64,000 nucleotides of DNA from Rhizobium leguminosarum bv. trifolii WSM1325 (GCA_000023185.1 CP001622.1:1984001-2048000); one strand, 5' to 3'. Numbered from the stretch's first letter, positions 8,959 to 17,876 are shown. Program-made: numbers and translations. Notes: generated by a model from the sequence alone, not told the origin.

Positions 8959-10053
8959 TCAGCGGGCGGCGGACTTTGCGTGCTGGCGCTTGGCCGAGGC
9001 AAGGATGGACTCTTGCGTCAGCCCGTCATTGCGCACCATCACCGCGTCGAAGGCGAGATCGACGGTCACCGTCTTCACCTCTTCGTTCTGGTAGCCGAGG
9101 GCCAGCGAATTCTGGGGCCGCTCATAGGGCATCGGACCGATTTCCGGCAGCACGACCATCTGGTCCATGGCCTGCGCGCCATTGTTGAAGGACGGCGCTG
9201 ATGGCGCCACCAGAACATGGGCCGCCGGTGCCGCGGCGGCTGCCGCATTGTTGCGGGCGCTCGGCGTCGAGCCGGCATAAGAAGTCGCCGACCTAGGCAC
9301 CGGCACGTTGGCCGGCGTCTCGTAGTCTTCCGAACTCTGCAGCTGGTCGCGGGTGATCTTGCGGCTGTTGGAGGCGACCATGACGCCGGTTGCGATCTGG
9401 CCTTCCGGATTGACGCCGGGAAGGCGGCTGCCCTTCGGCGCGTAGGAGGCCATCAGATAGGGCATGTCGTGGCCGTCCATGCGGGCGCGGCCGACATATT
9501 GCACGCGCACTTTGCCGGTGCCGCTGTGCTGCAGATCCAGCATGTCGGCCGTCTTGTTCGAAAGGTCGATGATACGGCCTGCATGATAGGGGCCGCGATC
9601 GTTGACGCGCACGATGACGGAGGAGCCACTTTCGAGATTGGTGACGCGCGCATAGCTCGGCAGTGGGAAGGTCGGATGTGCAGCTGAAAGATGCATTTGG
9701 TCGTAGACTTCGCCGTTGGCCGTCAGGCGCCCATGAAAGGCCGAACCATACCAGGAGGCGACGCCGACCTTGTTATAGGCGAAATCTTCCTTCGGATAAT
9801 ACCACTTGCCCTTCACCTCGTAGGGGTTGCCGACGATGTAGCGGCCGCCGCCCTTCGGGATATTGTTGCCGGTAGCGACCCGCGGGCTCGCCTTCACGCC
9901 GTATTCGGATTCGGAGAAGTATTCTTTGCCGTGGGATTTTTTCTTCGGCACCGCCTGTGTCGTGCCGCACGCCGCAACCGTCGCACACATCGCCGAGATC
10001 GCCAGCCACCGTGCTGTCGTTGCGAAAGACGCCGCCCCGTAATCCAGTTTCAT
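8959..10053 (-). CDS. rlpA: RlpA-type septal ring lytic transglycosylase / rare lipoprotein A
   Basis: A 364-residue lipoprotein. The N-terminus carries a hydrophobic stretch ending in the lipobox VAAC near residue 29. The RlpA double-psi beta-barrel follows around residues 95-195, with GVASWYGSAFHGRLTANGE, containing the catalytic-type His, and VRVNDRGPYHAGRIIDLS, containing the Asp. There is no C-terminal SPOR domain; instead the last ~150 residues are Ala/Ser/Pro-rich and probably disordered. RlpA proteins cleave denuded peptidoglycan or bind it. First gene of the rlpA-dac-tmk-holB set, with an AT-rich promoter region upstream. Confidence 0.9.
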   Translation of the reverse strand: MKLDYGAASFATTARWLAISAMCATVAACGTTQAVPKKKSHGKEYFSESEYGVKASPRVATGNNIPKGGGRYIVGNPYEVKGKWYYPKEDFAYNKVGVASWYGSAFHGRLTANGEVYDQMHLSAAHPTFPLPSYARVTNLESGSSVIVRVNDRGPYHAGRIIDLSNKTADMLDLQHSGTGKVRVQYVGRARMDGHDMPYLMASYAPKGSRLPGVNPEGQIATGVMVASNSRKITRDQLQSSEDYETPANVPVPRSATSYAGSTPSARNNAAAAAAPAAHVLVAPSAPSFNNGAQAMDQMVVLPEIGPMPYERPQNSLALGYQNEEVKTVTVDLAFDAVMVRNDGLTQESILASAKRQHAKSAAR

Positions 10054-10455
10054 ATGCCCCACGCCGCTCAAAGATCGTTATGGTTAAGGAACCTTGCCCC
10101 ATCTTGGGCCAACAACGCCTTATTCCCACCCGCCTAACGAGGCTTTAATCTTGCTAACTTCGTGGCAAATTTACGAACGATTTCGCAGCGATAGCGACAA
10201 TTCTAATGATTATGGTTTATAAATCACTAACAAAAGCCCCGCCGCCCTGCCCTTTCGCCGCCGCAATGAAGCCCGAAATCATCGTGCCGATGCGGAGCAT
10301 ATGGTGAACATCCGGGCGGTTCCGGACGGCCCAAATGCTCCATACTGAAACGCGCTCTGCGCGTATTTGATGCGCCGCAGCGGCGACGCTTCGTTCTGCA
10401 TGGGAACGAATTGTCCGCCACGGGCTTTGAAGGTTTAGACCTTTGGAGGATCACC
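10054..10455. other. AT-rich intergenic region between rlpA and a small gene
   Basis: About 400 bases without a convincing gene. It holds the divergent promoter region of rlpA and the following small gene, with the AT-rich stretch around 10190-10235. No RNA gene or strong hairpin was recognised. Confidence 0.5.
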
Positions 10456-10659
10456 ATGAACGATGAAACCCTGACGCAGCTCGACACGATCAGCCATCAG
10501 TTGCATGCCCGATCTCGCCAGCTTTCCCAGCCGGATAAAGATAACGACATCGCAATCCTGATGTCGGCCCTCGCCGTGACGATGGAGGCGGTTCGATCTC
10601 TCGGCGGGGATATGAACCAGCTCAACGGTCCAAAGGGCCTTGGATCTGACGGAAGCTAA
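10456..10659 (+). CDS. Small hypothetical protein
   Basis: A 67-residue soluble, largely helical protein starting MNDETLTQLDTISHQLHARS. A strong GGAGG seven bases before the ATG supports it as a real gene. No domain is recognised. The sequence has an amphipathic helix and a Gly/Asn C-terminus, and no signal or membrane segment. Confidence 0.6.
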   Translation: MNDETLTQLDTISHQLHARSRQLSQPDKDNDIAILMSALAVTMEAVRSLGGDMNQLNGPKGLGSDGS

Positions 10660-10756
10660 GTCTGTTATGTCCGCAGCAAATCACACAAAGCCTGTGCCGG
10701 GAACGATACGCGCGACGCGCTCATCTTCGACGTGGATGGGAAGCCGTGGTCGCCGC

Positions 10757-11083
10757 CTATGCTGCCGGTGGACGATAGCGAATCGACTTCGCCTTTTCCA
10801 AGGCTTCGATCGTATCGTCGACGCTGAGGAGGACAGTGGTCTCCATGGAACTGAGCGCGCCTCCTGCGCCGATCGCCAGCGCGACAGCCGCCATCGATAC
10901 GTTATCAGGCGCCTCCCACAGATTCCAACCATCATGCTCGCCGAACGCGTACCAGAAGCCATGGAGCTTTCCGCCCACGGATTCAATGTAACTACGTGCC
11001 GCCTCTCGGCGATCCTCGGGGTTTTCGATCATCCGTGCCCAGGTCTCGGGCGTGTAGCTGAAGCGCGTGAGATACATGGCCAT
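10757..11083 (-). CDS. GYD domain-containing protein
   Basis: A 108-residue cytoplasmic protein of the GYD family, small ferredoxin-like proteins named for a Gly-Tyr-Asp motif. Visible features are YLTRFSYTPETWARMIENPEDR at the start, VGGKLHGFWYAFGEHDGWNL in the middle (with EHDGWNL at the GYD position) and a C-terminal VLLSVDDTIEALEKA. Start ATG at 11083 follows CGGAGG. The function of the family is unknown. Monocistronic. Confidence 0.8.
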   Translation of the reverse strand: MAMYLTRFSYTPETWARMIENPEDRREAARSYIESVGGKLHGFWYAFGEHDGWNLWEAPDNVSMAAVALAIGAGGALSSMETTVLLSVDDTIEALEKAKSIRYRPPAA

Positions 11084-11297
11084 GGTTTGTTTCCTCCGCC
11101 AGAACAGCACAGTTAACGCTCAAGTCGGGGAGAACGCGAGTCATTTCCAATATATGGAACGGGCTCCCAACGGTCTCGGTCGGCAGTCTCCAGAAGAGCA
11201 GCGAGTTCCGCCGTCAGAAGGTCGCGCGGCGTTCATCGAAAAGTAGACTTTAGCAGTTATTCGAACCCCGCTTCTCATCTCACATCGGGTTCCGGCA

Positions 11298-12473
11298 ATG
11301 GATCTTGCGACAGTCCTTCTTCTACACAAGTCTTCCTTCATCGTCGGAGCGATCTGCTTCTTCTATGTGAGATGGCGTTCCGGAGCGACGCCGGGGCTCG
11401 GCGTACTTGCCGTGGGTTTTACTTTGCTCGCGATCGCCTCAACGCTGGCAGGGTGGGACGAGAGCCTTCACATGTCCGATAATGCCAGGACGTTCTGGAG
11501 TTTTTCACTGGGCGCCAATGGTTACGGGCTGATGGCGGTTGGTCTTTTCGGCCTCAGTCGGCGTCAGAATTCTCTACGAGACTGGTGGCCGTTGCTCCTG
11601 CCCGTCGTCCTGATGCTGAGTGCGGCGATCACGCCATGGTATTTGAACAATGGATCGAGAGCATCCGTGTTCAATGGCAACGCCACCATCCTGCTTGCCT
11701 TGTCAGGTTTCGTGATCGCCCGCGACTTCTTCCACGAGCGTCTTACCGCGCGGCTCGGCCTCTCCGCTTCAATTTGGGTGGCGACGTCTCTCTCGGCTTT
11801 GGTCGTCGTTGGTTTCATCTTTCCAGACGATGCGCCTCTTCCCCCGCGCTACGCTTTCTTTCTGCTGATCATCTGTCATTTCGCAGTGGCTCTGTTCGTG
11901 CTCGTCCTCGTGCAGGAAAGAGCCGAAGAAAAGCTTATCAGGCTTGCAAATACCGATATGCTGACCGGCATTCCCAACCGGCAGCATTTCTTCAATTCCC
12001 TTCCGAAAAGCCTCGGCTCCGGAGACGCCTTCATCCTCATCGATATCGACTTTTTCAAACGTGTTAACGATATGCATGGACACGACAAAGGCGATGTCGT
12101 TCTCATAAATGTTGCTCGGACGATTGCTCTGAGTGTCCCCCCTTCCTGTGTGTTCGGCCGGCTGGGCGGCGAGGAGTTCAGCCTCTTTTTTCGCGGCCAA
12201 ACGGCAGCCTCTGCTTTTGCGCTCGCTGAGCGGATACGCGAGGCTGTCAACGCCGTGAGCCTTGTCTTGGAAGGAAATCAGGTCACCCCTTCCGTCAGTG
12301 CAGGTGTGGCTCTTTGGGAAGCGGGCCTGACCGAACAAGACATTCAGAAGCGTGCAGATCAGGCGCTCTACATTGCCAAAAACAAGGGTCGCAACAGGGT
12401 TGAGTTGTTCAGCAGCGTCGGGTTGACCTCCAGCGTCCTTGCGCCCGACCCGCTACCGGCTCGCGCGGGCTGA
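11298..12473 (+). CDS. Membrane GGDEF protein (diguanylate cyclase)
   Basis: A 391-residue protein with about six hydrophobic segments in residues 10-210, then a GGDEF domain from about 220 to 375. The active-site loop is FGRLGGEEFSLFF, and the segment DTLTG-like NTDMLTGIPNRQHF and IDIDFFKRVNDMHGHDKGD carry the metal and GTP residues. It should make cyclic di-GMP. The allosteric I-site (RxxD, nine residues before GGEEF) is absent: the position reads PPSC. The N-terminal membrane part is not a recognised sensor domain. Stands alone upstream of the tRNA. Confidence 0.88.
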   Translation: MDLATVLLLHKSSFIVGAICFFYVRWRSGATPGLGVLAVGFTLLAIASTLAGWDESLHMSDNARTFWSFSLGANGYGLMAVGLFGLSRRQNSLRDWWPLLLPVVLMLSAAITPWYLNNGSRASVFNGNATILLALSGFVIARDFFHERLTARLGLSASIWVATSLSALVVVGFIFPDDAPLPPRYAFFLLIICHFAVALFVLVLVQERAEEKLIRLANTDMLTGIPNRQHFFNSLPKSLGSGDAFILIDIDFFKRVNDMHGHDKGDVVLINVARTIALSVPPSCVFGRLGGEEFSLFFRGQTAASAFALAERIREAVNAVSLVLEGNQVTPSVSAGVALWEAGLTEQDIQKRADQALYIAKNKGRNRVELFSSVGLTSSVLAPDPLPARAG

Positions 12474-12669
12474 AGAACAGCGGAAGCGCGGCTCTCTCGA
12501 GCTAGTTGCACGTCATGGCGAAGATGCTGGCAAATGCTGCAGAGCACGTTGACGCTGCTAACAAAGCTGCTAAAAAGCCAGCCATCGAGTGATTGGGTCG
12601 CAAATCGGTAGCAATGGCCGGTTCGTAGACATCGACAGCATGTTGATGTCTCAACCTTTTCAATCAGAT

Positions 12670-12759
12670 GGAAGAGTGTCCGAGTGGTTTAAGGAACCGG
12701 TCTTGAAAACCGGCGTGCGGGAAACCGTACCGTGGGTTCGAATCCCACCTCTTCCGCCA
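12670..12759 (+). tRNA. tRNA-Ser (anticodon UGA)
   Basis: A 90-base class II tRNA with encoded CCA. Acceptor arms GGAAGAG (12670-12676) and CTCTTCC (12749-12755) pair perfectly, followed by the discriminator G and CCA. The anticodon stem CCGGT/ACCGG encloses loop CTTGAAA with anticodon TGA at 12704-12706. The T-loop is GTTCGAATC, and a long variable arm lies between, as expected for tRNA-Ser. It decodes UCA and probably other UCN codons. Confidence 0.97.
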
Positions 12760-12907
12760 TATTGTATTGATTTTGTTGTATAATTTCTACTTTCCGCCTG
12801 AGAATTGCACGCTTGTCATAACCCCGCTTCTGGTATGAAAACCGCCGGCAGGTGAGGCCGGCGGCGCATTTGTTGAGCACCAAGGTTGGTTTCCGTGGCA
12901 CTGCCGG

Positions 12908-13222
12908 CTAAAAATCGAAATACACGGTCACGCCTGACCGACGACGATCGGGGTAACGGTCGCGATAGCCGTAATAGTCGCGACTGCCGTAATACCGCGG
13001 ACGATAGCACGAGCCGTAATACCGACAGTCGCGGTAAGCGTACCGGTGTTTCTTCCGGTGGCCATACGCATGTCCATTACCGTGGCTCCGGTGTTTGACC
13101 TGCTCGACGTCGGGGGTATGCATATGTACTGCGTTCGGCACAACGATCGGCGCGGCGTTCAGCGGCAGGGCGAAAGATGCAGACAAGATCATGGCTGCAA
13201 GTGAGGAAAAAAGCATCTTCAT
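12908..13222 (-). CDS. Secreted Tyr/Arg/His-rich small protein
   Basis: A 104-residue protein with a clear signal peptide (MKMLFSSLAAMILSASFALP, cleavage near NAA). The mature part is rich in His, Tyr, Arg and Gly with repeated YYG/RYY units, for example CRYYGSCYRPRYYGSRDYYG, and contains two or three Cys. It is basic, probably periplasmic or cell-wall associated. No family function is known. Its ATG overlaps the stop of the upstream HNH gene (ATGA), so the two are translationally coupled. Confidence 0.7.
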   Translation of the reverse strand: MKMLFSSLAAMILSASFALPLNAAPIVVPNAVHMHTPDVEQVKHRSHGNGHAYGHRKKHRYAYRDCRYYGSCYRPRYYGSRDYYGYRDRYPDRRRSGVTVYFDF

Positions 13223-13602
13223 CGGCGCATCCTTTCAGGCTGCGATTCTGGGTTAATAAGCATTAACCTCCGATGAACAGCTGCGAGCATCCCAGAAAAC
13301 ACCGGCCGGCGCGCCGCTGGTGTGGTCGCGGGTGGTGATCGCGCCGGCCTATGGTGTTGGTCCCGCCGCCGCTGCGGCTCGGCAGCGCCGCGCTCTTCGT
13401 TGCTACGCTTGCACGCCAAAGCGATGTTGTCTCGATTGTTGCGGCCGCCATTAGAGCGGCGCCGCAGGTGCTCAAGGGTTTCGGCATTCCGCGGCTGCTT
13501 ATGAGGCGGTTGGTCACTCAAAACCATAGGCCGGAGGCAGTAGCCGCAGCGGCCGCCCTGTTTCTCGCGTATCTTGATGCGGTTCTGAATGTGGCGGGTC
13601 AT
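13219..13602 (-). CDS. Small HNH-type endonuclease-like protein
   Basis: A 127-residue protein with an HNH-like core: a CGYC knuckle at about residue 19, ETLEHLRRRSNGGRNNRDN, then IALACKRSNEERG. Compared with the usual HNH pattern, the DH pair is EH and the second Cys pair is C-x2-S, so zinc binding may be incomplete. The last ~50 residues are Arg/Pro-rich with no similarity noticed. Could be a nuclease or a degenerate derivative. It ends by overlapping the secreted protein gene by four bases. Confidence 0.65.
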   Translation of the reverse strand: MTRHIQNRIKIREKQGGRCGYCLRPMVLSDQPPHKQPRNAETLEHLRRRSNGGRNNRDNIALACKRSNEERGAAEPQRRRDQHHRPARSPPATTPAARRPVFSGMLAAVHRRLMLINPESQPERMRR

Positions 13603-14094
13603 GATCAGCCGGTGATGGGTTCGATGGCCGGGCCAACGACTGCTCGCCGCTGCCTGCCGTGAGCTGAGCTAAGAATTTTGATGTCGTAGAGTTCACGAGC
13701 CTTCCGCCATCCGTCGTTTTCCGAAAATTGCGGTTTTGTACCTCAGGAAGGTTGGCCTTCCCTAAGGGCAACAGATGAGTTTCACCCCCCTCCTTTGCGT
13801 CGACGATGAGATGATGTACAGGCAGCAACAGGACGCGACCGCCATTAACTTAAGAATGGGGTCGGGCGGCAGATTGACGTCACGTCGCTGCCACGAGATC
13901 ACGTGGCCGTCCTCTGGTCGGCGTGCGCGCAGCTTGACCCTGCACGAGCAGCAGTCGCCTATCTCGACTGAGATGATATTATTGGGGCTGCAACGGCAAG
14001 GGAAATGACTTTGTCAGCAGCACCCTAGGTCTTCAGGTTTCCAATTTGGTATACCCGGCGTCTTAAGCGGCCCAACAAGCGCGAGGCTCCTTTT
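13603..14094. other. Intergenic region without a recognised gene
   Basis: About 490 bases between the HNH gene and the BKACE gene. The open frames in it have no ribosome sites and no recognisable protein features. No RNA gene or repeat was identified. Confidence 0.5.
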
Positions 14095-14820
14095 ATGATC
14101 GTTCAAGCTTGCATCAACGGCGCACGTCCGAGCGATTTCCATCCCCTCCTTCCCCTGACGATCGATGCCATGGTGCGTGATGCCACGGCTTCGGTTGCTG
14201 CCGGCGCTGCGGAGCTCCACGTTCATCCGCGCGGAGCCGATGGCAAGGAGAGCCTTGCCGCCGTCGACGAGACGGTTGGTGCAATCCGCTGGGCCTGCCC
14301 GGGAACGCTGATCGGCGTGTCCACGGGCGCCTGGATCGAAGGTGATCGGGAGAAAACGCGGGAAGCCATCCGCCGATGGGATGTCCTGCCGGATTATGCC
14401 TCGGTGAACCTCTCGGAAGACGATGGCCCCGGCGTCATGCAGCTGCTGCGGCAGAAGGGTGTCGGCATTGAAGTCGGGCTGGCATCGGTCGCCGATGCGG
14501 AGCGCTACATCGGCCTCGATGATCATGACCGGGTCTTTCGCGTGCTCATCGAGCTCGATGACGAACAGGATTTGCAGCGCGCATGCGATATCGCGGGCGG
14601 CATTATCAAGGTGCTCAGGGATAGCGGGGTCAATCGGCCCATTCTTCTGCACGGTTTCGACGACACCGTCTGGCCCTTCGTCAGGTTGGCGCGCGAGCGG
14701 CGCTACTCCACCCGTATCGGCCTGGAAGATGGCAAGCACCTTCCGGATGGGACGATTGCGAACGACAATGTCGTGCTGGTCACTGCGGCCGTTGCGATCT
14801 TCCGTGGCCAATCGAACTGA
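14095..14820 (+). CDS. Beta-keto acid cleavage enzyme family protein (BKACE, DUF849)
   Basis: A 241-residue TIM-barrel enzyme of the 3-keto-5-aminohexanoate cleavage family, which condenses beta-keto acids with acetyl-CoA. The metal-binding HVH motif is in AAELHVHPRGADGKESL near residue 44, NGARPS near residue 8 matches the family N-terminus, and RIGLEDG near the C-terminus is the conserved Glu segment. It is shorter than the usual 270-310 residues, like a rhizobial subgroup. The substrate is unknown, and no neighbouring pathway gene helps. Confidence 0.82.
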   Translation: MIVQACINGARPSDFHPLLPLTIDAMVRDATASVAAGAAELHVHPRGADGKESLAAVDETVGAIRWACPGTLIGVSTGAWIEGDREKTREAIRRWDVLPDYASVNLSEDDGPGVMQLLRQKGVGIEVGLASVADAERYIGLDDHDRVFRVLIELDDEQDLQRACDIAGGIIKVLRDSGVNRPILLHGFDDTVWPFVRLARERRYSTRIGLEDGKHLPDGTIANDNVVLVTAAVAIFRGQSN

Positions 14821-15091
14821 TGCCTAGATGTCGGCGGCCAGGCGGCAGTTCGGAATCTCTTCGGCGCCATCAGCCGGCATCGTCAAGGCGCAGAATGTTT
14901 CGAAATATTGGCTCGGCGATGCGGCCAAGTGCGCGAAGATATGGAGTGCGCGGAACGCACGGTACATTCTCATTCCATGATACCAATGCGGCCTCGTGAA
15001 GCGGGATGCCCTGGTCGAAATCTTGACCGTCGCTCATATCGGCAGATAAGCGGGACGCGGCCGACCTCAGTCGATGATTGCCGGACAGCCA

Positions 15092-15181
15092 TCACGAAAA
15101 GTACGCGTATATCAAGACGCCAATAGAACCCCAGAAGATAAGCGGTGTCAGTATCATCCCCGCAACGAACATTTTAGTCAC
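15092..15181 (-). CDS. Putative small membrane peptide
   Basis: A 29-residue frame starting at GTG with GGAG eight bases upstream, or 26 residues from the ATG at 15172. It encodes one hydrophobic helix, AGMILTPLIFWGSIGVLIYA, ending YFS, and is a plausible single-span inner-membrane peptide. It stands alone between the BKACE gene and the MFS gene. It cannot be confirmed without conservation data. Confidence 0.4.
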   Translation of the reverse strand: MTKMFVAGMILTPLIFWGSIGVLIYAYFS

Positions 15182-15306
15182 AGCAACACTCCGAAACCTC
15201 CACGCATGCCGCAAGGACCTATCGCGTTGACCGAAAGTTGCTATGGGCACGAAGTCCGGGATGGATCGGACCTTGGTCTGAGCTTCGCTCGCGCGGCCTG
15301 CCGGGC

Positions 15307-16737
15307 TCAACTCTCCCCGAGCGCTCGGCGGCGGCGGTAAGTCCCGACCGCAATGGCGAGCGCGACGATAATCAGTGCTGCCGCAACGGCGAAGGTGACC
15401 CGCATACCTGAGGCGACGGCCTCGGGATGCGCCGCTGTGATATCGGGTGCTCCCGAAGAGAGCGCGAAGACGGCGCCCATCACGGATGCGCCGGTAATCA
15501 GCCCGAGATTGCGCGACAGGTTGAGCATGCCGGAGATGACGCCTCGCTGGTCGGGACGGACATCCGCCATGACGGCAGTGTTGTTGGCCGCCTGGAACAG
15601 CTGATAACCGGGTGTCAGCATGGCGATGGCGGCGATGTAGCCTGATATCCCGGGCAGCACGGCCATGGCGACGGAGGCTGCCGCCATGGCAACGAGCCCT
15701 GCGACAACCACGAAGGACGTGTCCAGACGGTCGACCAGGCGGCCAGCCGGGACCCCGCTCAAGATGGAGATGACGGGCCCGATCGACATGACGATGCCAA
15801 CGAGAGCTTGATTGAGCCCGAGCGCATGGGAAAGGTAGAATGGCGCCACCACCAGCGTCGCCATCATCACAGTCGAAACCAGCGCGTTCATCGCCAGGCT
15901 GGCGCTGAGGACGCGATTGCGAAATTCCGTCAACTGGATCAGCGGCGATGCCGCTCTCGCCTCGGCTAAGACGAACAAACCGGTGCCGAAGACGGCGGCC
16001 GAGAGCAGAGCGACGTTCAGCGGCCCAAAGCGGCCGTGCCCGATCGTCATCGCCAGCGCATAGGCCGAAAGCGTCAGCGCAAGCAGCAGTGTGCCCGCCA
16101 AGTCGAAGCCCTTCCGATCCGTCTTCCCCTTGCTGATATCGGCGGGCAAATGGCGATAGGCGAGAACGAAGGTCAGAACGCCGAGCGGCACGTTGACGAG
16201 AAAGATTGCCGGCCAGCCGAGCCCGGCGATCAGCAGGCCGCCGAGCGAAGGCCCAAGAGCGGTGCCGATCGCCGACATCGTTCCGAGCAGCCCCATGACG
16301 CTCCCGGTTTTTTCCTTCGGCACCGTTTCGCCGACAAAGGCCATGGTGAGCGCCATCATGATGGCCGCACCCAGCCCCTGCACGGCGCGCGCGGCAATCA
16401 TCAGCCATAAAGTCGGCGCGACGCCGCAGAGGATCGAGGCCAGCGTGAAGAGCAGGATGCCGATGAGCAGCAGCCGGCGTCGGCCGGTGATGTCGCCGAG
16501 CCGTCCGACGCTGACGACCAGGGTGGTGATGGCAAGGAGATAGGCGAGAACGATCCACTGCACATCCTGGAAGGACGCATTGAACGCTTGCGCCAAGCTC
16601 GGCAGGCCGACATTGGCGATGCTGGTGCCGAGTGACGGCAACAACATCGAGAGGGAAAGACTGGCAAGCGCCCATCGTACGGAGGGTGACTGTTCGGCGA
16701 TGGCCTCGCTTCGCTCTGCAATGATCGATTTCACCAC
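15307..16737 (-). CDS. MFS drug efflux transporter (DHA2, 14-TM type)
   Basis: A 476-residue polytopic permease with about 14 hydrophobic segments. DHA2 motifs are visible: the motif A region VGRLGDITGRRRLLLIG at about residue 78, the WIVLAYLL helix with its preceding Asp, and GLGWPAIFLVNVPLG around residue 170. Members export drugs or toxic compounds using the proton gradient. The start is one of two adjacent GTG codons after GGAG. Divergent from a LysR regulator whose operator-like palindrome lies in the shared gap, so that regulator probably controls it. Confidence 0.9.
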   Translation of the reverse strand: MVKSIIAERSEAIAEQSPSVRWALASLSLSMLLPSLGTSIANVGLPSLAQAFNASFQDVQWIVLAYLLAITTLVVSVGRLGDITGRRRLLLIGILLFTLASILCGVAPTLWLMIAARAVQGLGAAIMMALTMAFVGETVPKEKTGSVMGLLGTMSAIGTALGPSLGGLLIAGLGWPAIFLVNVPLGVLTFVLAYRHLPADISKGKTDRKGFDLAGTLLLALTLSAYALAMTIGHGRFGPLNVALLSAAVFGTGLFVLAEARAASPLIQLTEFRNRVLSASLAMNALVSTVMMATLVVAPFYLSHALGLNQALVGIVMSIGPVISILSGVPAGRLVDRLDTSFVVVAGLVAMAAASVAMAVLPGISGYIAAIAMLTPGYQLFQAANNTAVMADVRPDQRGVISGMLNLSRNLGLITGASVMGAVFALSSGAPDITAAHPEAVASGMRVTFAVAAALIIVALAIAVGTYRRRRALGES

Positions 16738-16811
16738 GTGAACTCCGTTTTCTCTTAGTTCCCCAAATGGAACTGGTGAAAACCTAGTCCTATGTTTGAT
16801 ATGGCGGAAGG

Positions 16812-16837
16812 CGCATGATTTTCACTTCATTCATGCG
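16812..16837. promoter_or_regulatory. LysR-type operator candidate
   Basis: An inverted repeat, CGCATGA-N12-TCATGCG, lies in the divergent gap between the MFS transporter and the LysR gene, 42 bases upstream of the LysR start. Position and dyad form fit a LysR-type regulator binding site. Confidence 0.55.
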
Positions 16838-16878
16838 TTTGGCGCCACATCACGATGAAAGCGTGTTATAGCTGATGC

Positions 16879-17775
16879 ATGTCGACACCCGATCTCAACT
16901 TGCTGGTCACTCTCGATGTGCTGCTTGCCGAGGGCAGCGTTGCGCGTGCGGCACAAAGGCTGCGGCTCTGCCCGTCGGCGATGAGCCGGGCCTTAGCGCG
17001 ATTGCGCGAAACGACGGGCGATCCGCTGCTGGTGCGCGCCGGCCGCGGCCTCGTCCCCACGCCGCGCGCGCTCGAACTGCGCGAGCGGGTCGGCCGGATT
17101 GTCGAGGACGCGCAGGCGGTCCTGCGTCCTGCCGAGGCGCTTGATCTTCAACGCTTGGTCCGGACGTTCACCTTGCGCACCAGCGAAGGCTTTGCCGAGA
17201 GCTTCGGACCTGATCTTATCGCACGCCTCGGCCGGCAAGCGCCCGGCGTGCGGCTGCGCTTCGTGCAGAAGCCGGACAAGGACAGCGCCCCGCTTCGCGA
17301 CGGGACCGTCGATCTGGAAACCGGCGTCGTCGGCGGGACGACCGGGCCGGAGGTGCGGGCGCAGGCCTTGTTCCGCGATCGTTTCATCGGCGTCGTGCGC
17401 TTGGGGCATCCGCTTTGCGAGCGCGAGTTGACGCCCTCCCTTTATGCCGCCGGCCAGCACATCTACGTCTCACGGCGCGGGCTCGACAAGGGACCGATCG
17501 ATGAAGCCTTGACCGCGCTCGGGCTGGAGCGGCAGATCGCCACCATCGTCAGCGGCTTTTCCACGGCACTGGCGCTCGCCCGAACCTCCGATCTGATCGC
17601 CAGCGTGCCCGAACGGCACACCGGAGCCTTGCGCGCGGGAATGCATAGTTTCCCCCTCCCCGTCCCGACGCCCGAGATCACGGTGTCATTACTCTGGCAC
17701 CCCAGGATGGATGCCGATCCCGCGCATCGCTGGCTGCGCGGCTGCGTTCGGGACGCCTGCGCGCGCGCTGATTGA
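16879..17775 (+). CDS. LysR family transcriptional regulator
   Basis: A 298-residue regulator. The winged HTH is at residues 5-62, DLNLLVTLDVLLAEGSVARA then LCPSAMSRALARLRETTGDPL. A periplasmic-binding-like effector domain occupies about 90-290. The last part resembles regulators of MFS pumps and NodD/LinR-like proteins. The gene is divergent from the DHA2 efflux pump with a 141-base shared promoter region, so the pump is its likely target. The effector is unknown. Confidence 0.9.
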   Translation: MSTPDLNLLVTLDVLLAEGSVARAAQRLRLCPSAMSRALARLRETTGDPLLVRAGRGLVPTPRALELRERVGRIVEDAQAVLRPAEALDLQRLVRTFTLRTSEGFAESFGPDLIARLGRQAPGVRLRFVQKPDKDSAPLRDGTVDLETGVVGGTTGPEVRAQALFRDRFIGVVRLGHPLCERELTPSLYAAGQHIYVSRRGLDKGPIDEALTALGLERQIATIVSGFSTALALARTSDLIASVPERHTGALRAGMHSFPLPVPTPEITVSLLWHPRMDADPAHRWLRGCVRDACARAD

Positions 17776-17876
17776 AGGAGTGCGTAGGATCTGAGGTCGG
17801 GCCGATTGATCCGTTCGTGTGGTTGACTATCCCGCGTCGCCATGATTTCCCGTCGGGATCACCAAACGGGGACGTT

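Noticed and set aside
12515..12592. 25-codon frame starting MAKMLANAAEHVD before the tRNA
   Set aside because: No ribosome site and no conserved feature; it could be a decayed gene end but cannot be supported.
13775..14008. 77-codon plus-strand frame between the HNH and BKACE genes
   Set aside because: No ribosome site, no recognisable domain and atypical composition.
12670..15091. Possible genomic island inserted at tRNA-Ser
   Set aside because: No integrase gene and no repeat of the tRNA 3' end (GAATCCCACCTCTTCC) was seen further along.
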